A stretch of 64,000 nt of DNA from positions 19,460,812 through 19,524,811 of the forward strand of contig NC_066586.1 of the NCBI RefSeq assembly GCF_905475345.1, read 5' to 3'. The notes beneath the pieces were generated by a model that saw only the letters and a list, made by a program, of their open reading frames with translations, was not told the DNA's origin and ran no database searches. This stretch comes from Vespula vulgaris (lineage: Eukaryota > Arthropoda > Insecta > Hymenoptera > Vespidae). Both the position numbers and the translations under genes were made by a program. Positions within the stretch are counted from its first letter, which is position 1. Each line of letters begins with the position of its first letter. Below are positions 26,305 through 37,599 of the stretch, piece by piece.

Positions 26305-28429
26305 TTTCGTGACTACGATGATCACGATCTTCCTCCCTCAATCCTCCCCTCGGGCTCGACGAGTACGACGGATCGATCGATTCTGGGAACGATATCTCGT
26401 AAATGCTAATTTACAGAGCTACTCGTCGTCTCTCGAAGAAAACCGCGAGCGTCTTGTCTCTCTCTCTCTCTCTCTCTTCCCTCTCTTTCTCTCTTTCTGT
26501 ATCTCGGGCTACTCGTAACGTCTCATGGAAAGGGGCCTTCGATTTGATTCATGCGCCATTGAAAAGGAGACGTTTTACGGGGTCATTTACGTGTTTATTC
26601 GATGGAACGAGCGAAACGATAGCTACTGTCGCGGTAGCTGCAACGAGAAAGAGAGAGAGAAGGAGAGAGAAGGAGAGAGAAAGAGATAGCAATGGCTCGT
26701 TACGATCTTTCCTCGAAGTTAGCCGACGACTTTAGCGAGGCTAAAGCGGACGTTTACTCGTTAACTCTTTCCACTCGCGTACGTACAACCGTCGTCGGCC
26801 TGTCAATCGACATTGCTTTATACTCCTCGGACATTCGTTAAGACAAACTTAGCCTCTTACACCAGACCAGTAGTTTCGATAGTCTCTGCAGGAAGGAACA
26901 AAATTATTCCGTAATCATGCTGATGTAATACCTTAACACCAAGTTTCTTTTCTTCTTTCTCTCTGTTTTTTTTTTTTTTTAACAAGAGAGAGAGAAAAGG
27001 AAACTATAATTATTTGTATTCCGTTGAAAATATAATTACCCTTACTTGGAGGTCGTCGAATAAACGTAAACTCGTAATAGGGTCGAACGAGTGCGTATCT
27101 TCGAGAGAGATAGACGGATAAATAGCTAGAGAGAGACAAGTAGATCGTAAAATTAGACGGGCAAAGATACAGTCGTTCTGGTCGAGAAGTCATGCTCTTC
27201 CTATTTCGACGGATTAAAGGGTTAAAGAGCCGCGTCGAAAGGCAGGAACGCACGTCGCATCGATCTCGCTCGACATCCAACGAAGCGAGAGAGGAACGTT
27301 TCGTTTAGAGTACTCACCGGTGTCCACCTTGGCCGGCGGATATATTTAGGTCGTTGAGTCACGATATGCCACTTTAACTCTGCGACCGTATTGATTTCGC
27401 TTCAGTTTATTCGAGTACCGAGCACGTCCTTTACTGCGGTCGGCAATCACGCTGCGGTCGGATGGTTCGATCCCGCTTGCGGGATTTATCACGATCTATC
27501 AAGCGATCTTAACGTTTTTCATTTCATCGGAACATTCAAAATGCTTTTCTGTGTTTTCTTTTTTTCTCCCTTTTCTTTTTTACTCGCGTGACATTATCAA
27601 AGGAGAAAGAGTAATATCGTGATATAGATAACGTCGTTCATCAAAAGATTGTAAGCTTACGTGCTCGAGACGTCAGGGAAATCTTGTTTCGATTTCGATT
27701 CGAGAATCGAGCATAATCGTCCAATAAATTCTTGCCACGCTCGAGGTAGGATAGGAGGAGACGCTCAAACGGGTTATCGAGTAGCACCTTATTCCTCTCT
27801 CCTTCTCTCGCTCTCGCTCTTTCTTTCTACCTCTTTCGTATAGACGTAGGTCGTACTACTGGGAAACAAACGACGCTACCGTAACTCTAAAGAATCATGT
27901 GGAATCTCCCGACGAGCCGTTTCGCGGTTAACTCTACACCTCGATGCAGCACGATAGAGAGAGAGAGAGAGAGAAAGAAAGAGAGAGAGAGCACGAGAGA
28001 GCCAAACAGAGAGAGAAAGAGGAAGGGAGGGAGAGGGAGAGAGGGAGAAAGAGCAGTCGGTCGCGCCGAGTCGACGACGCAGACGACGACGGGCGGTCGG
28101 GCTCCATGGGGCAGCCTCGCATAAACTCGCCGTTATTGTTGCGGCTATGGAAACACGATACGCCGTTCCAATGTCCTAGCGAGAGAGTTCGCGAGAGGAG
28201 GACGTCGAGAGAGGGAAGGAGACGGGCGCGATAGACGGTTAGAGGAGGAGAGAAGAGTTCGAGATAAGGGCGAGGGAGTACGAACGTTCTGTTCGCTCGA
28301 AAGATTACGAGGCGCGACATCTGGCGCCACGCATACATCTCCAAACGCATTCGCACACGTGCATATTCCATTTGTAGACTAGTCTGCTCGCCCACGCTGA
28401 TTCTACTGGACCCGAATCCTAGCGCATAC

Positions 28430-28461
<32 letters not shown>

Positions 28462-30208
28462 TTCCGTTGCAGATACACTTGGCCAATCGAGGGTCTCTAA
28501 TCCTAAAGGGAATAGTAGAAAATTCGGAATTGAAGTTTTTTAGCGGATTTATTTCATTTGCCGTAGAAAACTAACTACTCGTTCAGAAAATACGTAGTAC
28601 TTTAGTAGTGTTCCATGCTCGGGAAAAGTAATCGAGTTGCACGAGGACAGATCCGAGATCATCTTCCGAATGCGGACACGGTCGTTTCGGTGAGTCCACT
28701 CGCGGAATACTTAATTTCCAAGCTCGTTCGAGTCGGTTTGAACGAGCAGAGTCAACCCCCTTTCCACTCTCGGTGCCGGCTCGCATTTTTACCTTCTCCT
28801 CCCTCTCCTCTCGTCGACACTCCTTTCGAAGTTGAGTCAGCCGGTGTTCTCGCTCGCTAAACTTAACTCGCTTCCACAACGCGGATTCTCTTGTTCGCGA
28901 TGCGACGCGAGCGAATTCCTGCGAACAGGTCGCGCATTCTTTTCTTTTCGACCCTTCCCACTTTATCTCTTTACGTTCTCTTCTTTCAAAGCTACTTTCG
29001 GTGTACTCACGTACCTACATACGTACGCAAGTACAACGTACGTAAGTACACTTTCGTTCGCCAACGAGATCCAACGAGATCGGATCGTTGAATTTATAGC
29101 GTGCCGTGCGATCGGACGAATTCGTGACTCGTTTAATTAATTAGGATGACGTTGAACGATTCATCGTTTAACACGTGGATGGATATATGTATAATCGAGT
29201 TATGATCCCTGATAAAATCGATATCGCTTTGAAACGTACCGCTTGGTAAATAAAACGTCGCTATACGTCACGAAGCGATGACGCGACGAGAATGGCCATT
29301 ACCAATTGGAGAGAGAAACTACTAGCTACTCTATAATAATAACAATTTTAAATTGGACTCACCGAGTGGATTATTTTGAGTAGATAGTTAAGTTCGAAGC
29401 GATCGTCGGCACTCGGTACTCGACGCTCTATATATACATCCACATAGCGAAACTCGGTCCATTTCAGTTCCACCCGCGGAACACCTGCACGTATTTGTCT
29501 GGCTGAGAGAGGGAGAGAGAGAGAGAGAGAGAGAGGAAGAGAGAGAAATAGAGAGCGTCGGGACGCGTCGTCGGAAAACAAGGACGGCGAAAACGACGCC
29601 GCGGCGCCGACGTCCAGCTGGCATCCCTATCACCCCGAACGACGTGCCAGGGCCGTGTCGCGAGTTACGCTCTGTGTCACGTTGAGAAGAACTTTCTGCT
29701 CGTCCTCCTACTCCTCGCTTCTCCTCCTCGTCTCCTCGTATTCTCGAACGATTTACGAGCGAGAATTCTTGTCCGGGCGACAAAGACCACCCTCCTTTCG
29801 TCGTTCTTTCTCTCGTCGAGTCAATTTCTAATCAAACTTTATGATCCATTTTGACGAAAGTAAGTAAGTAAATAAGTACTACTTATGTACTACAAATCGG
29901 TCCTTCTAAAAAGATTTTCCTTTTTTTCTCTTTTTTCAGAGTTTCCCCTATACGAAAGAACAAGTCAATCCTCGATGTTGTAATATATCGTCGTTTGTTA
30001 TTTTGACGCCCGTACGAAGGAACGTTTCGGGTGAACGACGATTTCTATGATATTAACGAATTAACGATAATAACGATTAATAATGATAATTACGGGAAGG
30101 TTCTTTGGCTCGTTCGCTTTACCTTGGTGCTACCGGAGGTCTACACAAAGGAGAAGAGGAATGAGAAAGGAGAGAGAAGAGATGGAAGGAGAAAAGTCAA
30201 CGACGAGT

Positions 30209-30246
<38 letters not shown>

Positions 30247-31118
30247 TGGTTCAAGACGAGAAGGAGAACGAGGAAGAAGAGCATATACGGAGGCAACTTG
30301 CTCGCACGCACGCCTTCGGGCGCGAAGACCCTACCGATATACGCCCTCCCCCTTTTTTCCCGTCATTTCCATAATTTCGAAAGTTTCCTGGAACATTCTT
30401 CGCGGGCCTCCAACAACGGAATCTTCGGCATCGTGTACCTATTTTTCTATCATAGCCTTTCGAATTATTTTGTATTTTAACTATGTAAACACAGGAAGGA
30501 TTCTTACGTCTCTTCTTTTCGTTAAACCATTGCTAAATCGTTTGGTTTATTTTAATCGATAATACATCGCGTTTATCGCGATCGATCTTCTATCCGACGA
30601 GCCAACACCATTTTGTTATTTCATACGATTGGTGAATATTAATAATAAATAAATTATTAAACGAGTAAATAAAATATAAGACTTGATAAAATAAAACAAA
30701 CATTTATTACCAAACGTTTATTATTTCAAACAGGACGCATGAAAGTATTAAGATAATATTAATTTTCATAATTTTACACGGGATAATTATTGACATGGCG
30801 GAATATACATACACCGAAGGTTCAAATTCGATATCTCGTTCGGAAAGAAAGAAAAAAAGAATACGCGTGGCAGACGAGATAGCAGATGAATAAAGATGCG
30901 TACTCATGAAACACGGTTCACGGGAACGTGTTCAAAGATCGTTTGATTCTTCATATCGTCGCAAACTCGAACCAAACGAAGAGACTATCCCAGGCTGGAT
31001 ATCTCAGCACCTCCTCGCTTTGCCGCGTCTCGTCACTTTTTCCGTCTCTCCATTCGAAACGTTCTAATTCCGTAGACACGTGCCCGGATGGAAACAGATG
31101 TACTCCCCTAGCGCGTCG

Positions 31119-31126
31119 TATAAATA
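31119..31126 (+). promoter_or_regulatory. Candidate TATA box
   Basis: TATAAATA is embedded in GC-rich sequence (ctagcgcgtcg before it). About 30 bases downstream is ctcgttcactcg, a weak initiator. No supported coding exon follows; downstream sequence turns into CT repeats. Confidence 0.2.
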
Positions 31127-31335
31127 CATCGGTGGTCTCCACTCTCGTTCACTCGTAACCGGCCATGCCGTTTGTGTGTCTCTCTCTTTTTCTCTCTCTC
31201 TTTCTCTCTTTCTCTCTTTCTCTCTCTCGGGTTAAGCAGTGCCGTAGTTAGCCGTGGGCTACGATATAAAGTTACCGGCTGGCGCCATACCGGCCGCTCA
31301 TTCGAGCTATTTGGATCGCCGTCGACGACGCATCG

Positions 31336-31370
<35 letters not shown>

Positions 31371-31991
31371 TCTTTTTCTCTTTTTTCCTCTCTTTTCCAC
31401 TCTTCGTTCGTATTTATCTAGGAATAAGCGAAGGGAAAAGGTGGATAGTAAAATGTTCGTGAAACACGCACTGTTCGTAGACGAATCACCGGAAATATTC
31501 CGCTACGGAACATGTTTGTTGGGTCCAGCCGAATCTGGAGATACCAAAACGGATGGGAAAGAAACAGAGAGAGAGAAAGAGTGAGAGAGAGAGATAGAGA
31601 AGGAGGGTTGTCTCATCGTAAAGTTCCGTGGCACCTCGTTAACTGGCACCTCTTGTCATTTCGCGCCTCGCCCGTTTTATTTCAGGCCTTTAATCTCGAG
31701 TGGAAAGGCACGATAATATTCCATCATAATTCGTCTATCTTCCTTCCTCCTTAATACTCTTTCTCTTCGCTTTCTATGGTTTTCTTTTTCTTCTTCTTCT
31801 TTTTCTTCTTATTCTTATTCTTCTTTTTTTTCGTTTATCTGAGAAACAAGATTCCGTGAGCTAAAGGCTACTTCATCTTCTTCTTATCGACTCATTAAAA
31901 CATCATTTGCATCGAATTCGATCTTTGGTATTGATAGAAGGGACGATCAATTTACATTTGAAATGTTGACGTTTCGTGGAATCGTTAGAGT

Positions 31992-31994
<3 letters not shown>

Positions 31995-32049
<55 letters not shown>
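31995..32049. repeat. (AG)27 microsatellite
   Basis: Long perfect AG run near the left edge of the AT-rich island. Confidence 0.95.
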
Positions 32050-32053
<4 letters not shown>

Positions 32054-32723
32054 TTGTGTGTCGGATTTCGTGATTAAAACGAGATGTCGATCGCACGAGC
32101 TCGTCGATCCGTCTCTACGAATGCAATGGAGATACGAGTTAGATCGGATTTCGAGCTTTACATTGTTCGAGACCGATGTAACCATCGGTTCGCGGCGTGT
32201 TCCACGTTATTATGCATCGCATGCATGCGTCTCCTGCGTTTGTCGGCCGACCAGCATCGCGAGGATGGACGATCGGTCGACGCGGCTCACGATTCGGTTT
32301 GAAGATCGTGCATCGGAACTTGATCGGAGAAATGCCTTATGGTGATTATCGATTAAAGCCTTCCCCACAATTTTGTTAGATATATTATAAACGTATTTGC
32401 GCTTTAATATATTTGCATATCGATATTGAAAAATTGTTTTATCGTGTCTAGCTCGCCGATAACATTTTATCATTTTATGTATATTTGTTTGTATGTGTGC
32501 ACAATAATAAAAGAACTTATGTAAATCACGAAATGAACATCCAAAGAAAAACATTGTCTATTTTTTTTTTGCCATCTCAAGGGATTTATTTTTTTCATAG
32601 AATAATTTTAATGGACGATTTCCGTTCATAAACTTGTGTGCAATCTGTCTTTGTATGGAAACAAAAGAGACAATTATTTGTCGCTTATTTTGGTACTGAA
32701 AACAAATATTTTCCAAGAAATTA

Positions 32724-32944
32724 TATAGGTCGATATTAATCAATTGATATAGGTCAATAGTCTCTGCATATAGTATGGGTAAAAGCCTTCGTCGCCAAGC
32801 TCGATACCAGACATTCGTGTGATCGTGTGCAGTGTCTGTGAAGAAATAAGAAAGAAAGGTTTTTTGTCGTCTATGTTAACATTAAAAACAGGTATTTTCC
32901 ATATAGGTCAATGGGCTAGTACATTTTTATGTACTATATAGGTC
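32724..32944. repeat. Four copies of tataggtc in two similar pairs
   Basis: Copies at 32724-32731, 32748-32755, 32902-32909 and 32937-32944. Each pair is preceded by a related string (aaacaaatattttcc and aaacaggtattttcc), so the two segments look like a diverged duplication about 180 bases apart. Confidence 0.6.
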
Positions 32945-33061
32945 CGTCGTAGTGGAATATGTTATAGATCAAAATCTTTTTTTTTTTCATCATATGCCAA
33001 ATTACTTGATATTTTTGAACATTTCCAATGATTTTCAACTACTACCATATGGTAATGCCTT

Positions 33062-33064
<3 letters not shown>

Positions 33065-33112
<48 letters not shown>
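33065..33112. repeat. (TA)24 microsatellite
   Basis: A perfect run of 24 TA units ending nine bases before the left arm of the foldback element. Confidence 0.95.
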
Positions 33113-33116
<4 letters not shown>

Positions 33117-33120
33117 TTAT

Positions 33121-33448
33121 TGTTAAATTTCATAAAATTTACAGGAAAACGTAAAAAACAATTTATTACTCATTGTAGCAATTAAGGAAGCAGATGGTAA
33201 CACAAGCTCTTTTTCCACTTTGAAAAATGGATAATAATCGAATAACGAACGAAAATTCTTTTAATGAAAATAAAAATTTTTTATATCCAATTTTGGGTTT
33301 GCGGTTAATAAATTATTTTCTCATTATTGGATTATCATTTATTTATCAAAGTGGGAGAAGGGCGTATGTTACACCAGATGCTACCTTAATTGCTACAATG
33401 AGCAATGAATTGTTTTTACGTCTTCTGTAAATTTTATGAAATTTAACA
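33121..33448. mobile_element. Long imperfect inverted repeat, probable MITE or foldback element
   Basis: The left arm starting at 33121 (tgttaaatttcataaaattt) is the reverse complement of the end of the right arm at 33448. The first 24 bases match exactly, and a 19-base exact match (ctcattgtagcaattaagg) recurs further in. Over the outer 68 bases only a few mismatches and two single-base gaps separate the arms. Weaker pairing continues inward (ccactttga ... ataataatc ... aataa), so nearly the whole 328 bases can fold back. There is no transposase frame. A (TA)24 tract lies just to the left, compatible with insertion into TA, but no clean target duplication can be defined. Confidence 0.65.
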
Positions 33449-33901
33449 TACGCCATTCTTATAGGTACCCATTCATATATATATACATTCAATTATATAT
33501 TGCTCAATATTTATAAATACAAATTATATAAAATTCTTTTTATTTCATATTTTGCTTAAAGTTCCACGAATCGAAACAGTTTACATACAAACAGAATACA
33601 TGGCAGATAGTACTTTTTCATTATGAATGTATGTATCATACATCTAAACCTATTTCTTTTAAATAAATAACATGTGAGGCTTAATAAAGAGAGATAGATA
33701 TGTAAACATTACTGGACTGCTAATTTCCGAGAAATTTGTTGGCAGAGAAGGAAATGAAAATAGTCGAACGTTCGTGCTTTCTCAAGGGTAAGAAGACGTT
33801 CATTCCTATAGAATGTTTCAGTGAATACGGATCTACGAGAACATCGATTAGCTTTCTTTGATATACTCATTTTATTATTAGATATTGTAAGTTTAAATTT
33901 A

Positions 33902-33903
<2 letters not shown>

Positions 33904-33938
<35 letters not shown>
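33904..33938. repeat. (TA)17 microsatellite
   Basis: Perfect TA run inside the AT-rich island, on the far side of the foldback element. Confidence 0.95.
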
Positions 33939-33940
<2 letters not shown>

Positions 33941-35942
33941 CGTCATATATTTAATATTATATTAATATTATAGTACACTTATTTAATATATAATATATCA
34001 TATATTCGCAATAGTACAGTTATTGTTTTATTTCACATATCTCAAAAATTTTTATTAACAAATGGATCTTCGTACGTTGCAATCTACGAAATTGCTAAAC
34101 CGGTATATGGAAATTAGAGGATATAAAATCTTTTTGTTGGGGAAAAGCATCGAAGATCCAAAAGTGAAAATTAGAATGTTTTTTTTTTCTTTAGAGAATT
34201 TTTTGGTCATGATACTTTCGTTAATAATGACGTTTAGATTTTCGGTAAGAACGGAGGTACGTTCGATGAGTCAGCTATCAACCGCGCGAACTTTATTCGA
34301 GGATCGCTGACGTTTATACGAGAACGCCGCGTGCCTTCGAAATTCTCATCGTCTCGTTGGAATTCGACGACTGTCACCGGGAGACAACGGCTTGCTCGTG
34401 TTTCGAAAAATATCGAATTTGGCACGACGCCTCCCGGCCCTTACTCCGTCATTTAGCTTATTTCGACTTGCGTTTCGTTTTGGCAGTAGTTAGAGTAACA
34501 GCAGTCGCTTCGATCATTCGTTCATCTATGACAGACGGCCACTTTGCGTCTCCTTCATTTTCTCTTGGTCCAGTTTACTTAAGAATTACTCAACGTGGCC
34601 AGATGCGTCGTGTCGGACGTATTTCGTGGAACGAAAAGAAAGGGTCGGTCCGAAGATGATTAATTAAAGGAACGAGAGATCCACTTTAACAAGATGAGCG
34701 TGTAAACGTAAATCAGAGACTGGAGTAGAATGGGAGAATACGTAATGTCTGGTAGAATGGTCGAAGAAAAAAGAGAAAAAAAAGCAAGAAAGAAAGAGGC
34801 TTGTGTGTCGTCTCTCGGTGCGGGTGCGGCGTGCGAGTCGCGAGTCATGTCTTCGAAAGGGCGACGCGGAGAAATGCGTGTATGGCGCCAATGGCGATCA
34901 GAGAGAAAGAAAGAGAGACGGACGAACGGTGAGTCGAGCCGCAACTCCGGAATGCGGCTCTCGGCCAAACTCGCGCGGACGGCTCGAGCATCGTCGTCGA
35001 GCAATCGACGCACGGTAGTCAAGTGCTCTTGCCGTTGCCGATGTTGCTACTGTTGCTGTCGTAGCTTCATTTACAACACAAGTCTTCCTCCTCGCTTATT
35101 TATGGTTACTCTCTTATGGGAAATAATATCCAATTATACTGATCCGTTACGATTTCTTTATCGAAAATATTTAGTCTTCGTATCGCATGGAATAATCGTG
35201 ACAATATCGTATTAACTCGGATCTTACACACACACACTCATATATGTATGTATGTATGTATGTATATACATCCTTTATTTCGTTTGGTTTAAAAGGAATG
35301 CCGCTGGTGATTCGCTAAACTGATTTCACGGTCCATTTTAATAAGTCGCTAACTGGGGTGGCTATTGTGCTGCCGCGTACTATTCACCATTCATTGAAAT
35401 TTTTCGTACCTACAACGTAGTCTCGTTAATGATCTCAAGCGGAGTAGGAAAAATGTCCAAATTTGGTGAGGCGCGACGGACCCTTTTAAGTTCCGAGGAT
35501 CGCGAAGCTTCCCAAGAACTCGGCCAACGAGTTCGACGCGATTCGAGACACTTTTTTCAGTACGAGCAAACCGGCCACCGTCTCGTTGACCGAATATATA
35601 CAATCGGATCCAGGCAAAAGTTTCGAGGAGCAACTTAAAGGGGAGCTCTCCGATAGTCGATTGAAAGGAGGTCGAACGTTCGTTTAACCTCACTTCTCTT
35701 CCTTCCTATTTAATCTTTAACGTTGACGTAAGAAATATGACGGACGTTGGAAGCTAAACGACCTAGAGAAGAAAAGTTCCTCCGTCTTTATTTCTCTTTT
35801 TGACTTATTTCCAGAGATATACCGATCCGTCTACGTATATTTTCCCACAAGAGTTCAACTTTTTGTCTTATTCGACGTGTATCGTATCGTTCCTGTCTTT
35901 AACGGAGCACGTTCGACATCGAGTCGGAAATATGCAGGAACA

Positions 35943-36001
35943 GAAGAAGAAGAAGAAGAAGAAGAAGAAGCAGCAGCAGCAGCAGCAGCGGCAGCAGCAG
36001 C
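35943..36001. repeat. Compound (GAA)n-(CAG)n repeat
   Basis: GAA units to 35970, then CAG units with one CGG. Frames across it give poly-Lys/poly-Gln or poly-Glu/poly-Ala. No surrounding protein context supports coding. Confidence 0.95.
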
Positions 36002-36324
36002 GAAAGAAAAAGAATATGACTGGAATGAAGCGAAAGGGAATTCAGAAGAGAAGGCAGAACGACCATTAGGGGCACTCGATCGAGTTGTTCGTTACGCCCA
36101 CGGCTCTCCGCGTGGCGCCTAATTACTTCTTTCGCATGAATCATTAATGACATCATTAACCACCTGATGATTATGAATGAACGTTTATGGATGGGAGACG
36201 ATCGACCTCGATTCCACGACTCGAAGCACTACGACCGTATCGAGAAAAACATCGAACGGGACGTGAGAAAGAGAAAGAGAGAAATATGTGGGTGTAAAAG
36301 AAAGAAAGAGAGAAACGTATCATT

Positions 36325-36325
<1 letters not shown>

Positions 36326-36359
<34 letters not shown>

Positions 36360-36390
36360 GTCTGTCTCTTTCTCTCTCTCTCTCTCTCTT
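36326..36390. repeat. (CT)n with (CTGT)n core
   Basis: CT run, then tctgtctgtctg, then CT run. A separate (CT)n lies at about 36662-36703. Confidence 0.95.
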
Positions 36391-36667
36391 TCTCCCTATC
36401 TGTCTCCGTCTCCTTCTCTCGACTCCTTTCGCCAGAAGTGACTTACCGTCGTGCTACTCGAGGAGATCATCGATTATCACGCAAATACAGGGACATGCAC
36501 GCGCACACGCAAGAACACGCGAGATGTAGATATATGTACCTATACGGATCTAGTTGCTCTCCACCAAAGTAGTACCACGCCAACGTACATACGTGCACGT
36601 CGCAATATATTACGAACGGAGACTGTCGGCGCCAGTCTTGTGTACATGCGAAACTCCTCTCTTTCTT

Positions 36668-36707
<40 letters not shown>

Positions 36708-36939
36708 TCTCGTTCTCTCCTTCTCTCGCTTTTTCGCGCGTGCACCCAACGTCTGCTTGCTTGTGTATGCGGTTTCATGATTCACGTTACACTCGGGCTC
36801 GCCTCCTTCTTTTTCTTCCTATTTACAGTTTTGCTTTTATTTCGCTTACGCGAGGAAGGAGTAAGCCACTGTGTAAAATGGCGAGAGAGAAAAAGATGAA
36901 GATGTGGGACGGTATAGGACGCACTAAAAACTTTAATAT

Positions 36940-36990
36940 TAACACTTAACGAGCCCGCAATGCGGGCAGGTAAACTCTACCAACGTGTTA
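36940..36990. other. Predicted three-way junction motif
   Basis: An outer stem TAACAC (36940-36945) with GTGTTA (36985-36990) encloses two hairpins. One is GCCCGC-aat-GCGGGC (36953-36967); the other is GGTA-aactc-TACC (36969-36981). All pairs are Watson-Crick. Hammerhead core sequences and tRNA boxes are absent. It could be a structured RNA element, a mobile-element end or chance. Direction is unknown. Confidence 0.45.
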
Positions 36991-37565
36991 GCGATTTATA
37001 CATATAGGTATGTACCCACGCGTGCCTTCTCATCATTTAAAGACGAGTACGACTTTTGTTAGATCTCTTTAAATAGATTTTATTTGGCTCGATCTATCAA
37101 TGATTTTAATAAGTCATCGATCACGATATCGATCGCGAGAATTTATTAATATCAAAAGTCAAGTGAGTTTCACATAAATAGGTATATACGTTACTATCAA
37201 GCGCCACAGTTGTCTCATATGCAGATGTTGGAAGACAAACGTTTGGAATTTTAATTATGATTATCGAGGTGAACGGAAATCAAATGTCGTAGGTCTCTTT
37301 ATTTAAAAAACGAGGATATCGATTAACGTGCTTTGGAATGCGTTACAAAATTTTTTCAATAATAAATATACTTTTAAGTAAGACTTATTTGTTTTCACAA
37401 GCAGGTGTAAAAATATCCGATGACCAATCGCGCATTGGCACGTTTAAGCTTTTAAATTCATGATAAGTGAATGCACGATAGGAGTACAATAATGTTAGAA
37501 CCGAATTAAATTGTGTTAAGTTTGTATGATTTGGAATTGGAAAAGGCAGTTTGAAAGTAGGTGAA

Positions 37566-37592
<27 letters not shown>
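37566..37592. repeat. (GA)n microsatellite
   Basis: Short uninterrupted GA run. Confidence 0.9.

Positions 37593-37599
<7 letters not shown>

Larger units (their letters stand above)
20101..32345. other. Gene-poor segment rich in GA/CT tracts
   Basis: CT tracts near 21007-21042, 21194-21220, 25200-25235, 31183-31230 and 31340-31368; GA tracts near 25629-25654, 27955-28030, 28432-28456, 29513-29535 and 30207-30242. CpG-rich, repeat-free patches near 28060-28330 and 29570-29650 could be regulatory. A higher-complexity patch lies at about 24294-24550. No coding exon is supported. Confidence 0.55.
32346..34060. other. AT-rich, low-CpG island
   Basis: Base composition changes sharply here: long AT stretches and few CG dinucleotides compared with both flanks. 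It contains the foldback element at 33121-33448, four copies of tataggtc between 32724 and 32944, and two (TA)n tracts. No coding frame is convincing. The contrast suggests inserted or old repeat-derived DNA, but no family is recognised. Confidence 0.5.

Noticed and set aside
34730..35215. 161-codon frame with a Cys/Arg-rich run
   Set aside because: The Cys run comes from a degenerate TGC repeat, and the rest has no domain. A good donor-like site inside it suggests at most a non-coding exon.
36940..36990. Hammerhead ribozyme reading of the three-way junction
   Set aside because: The conserved CUGAUGA and GAAA core strings are absent between the stems.
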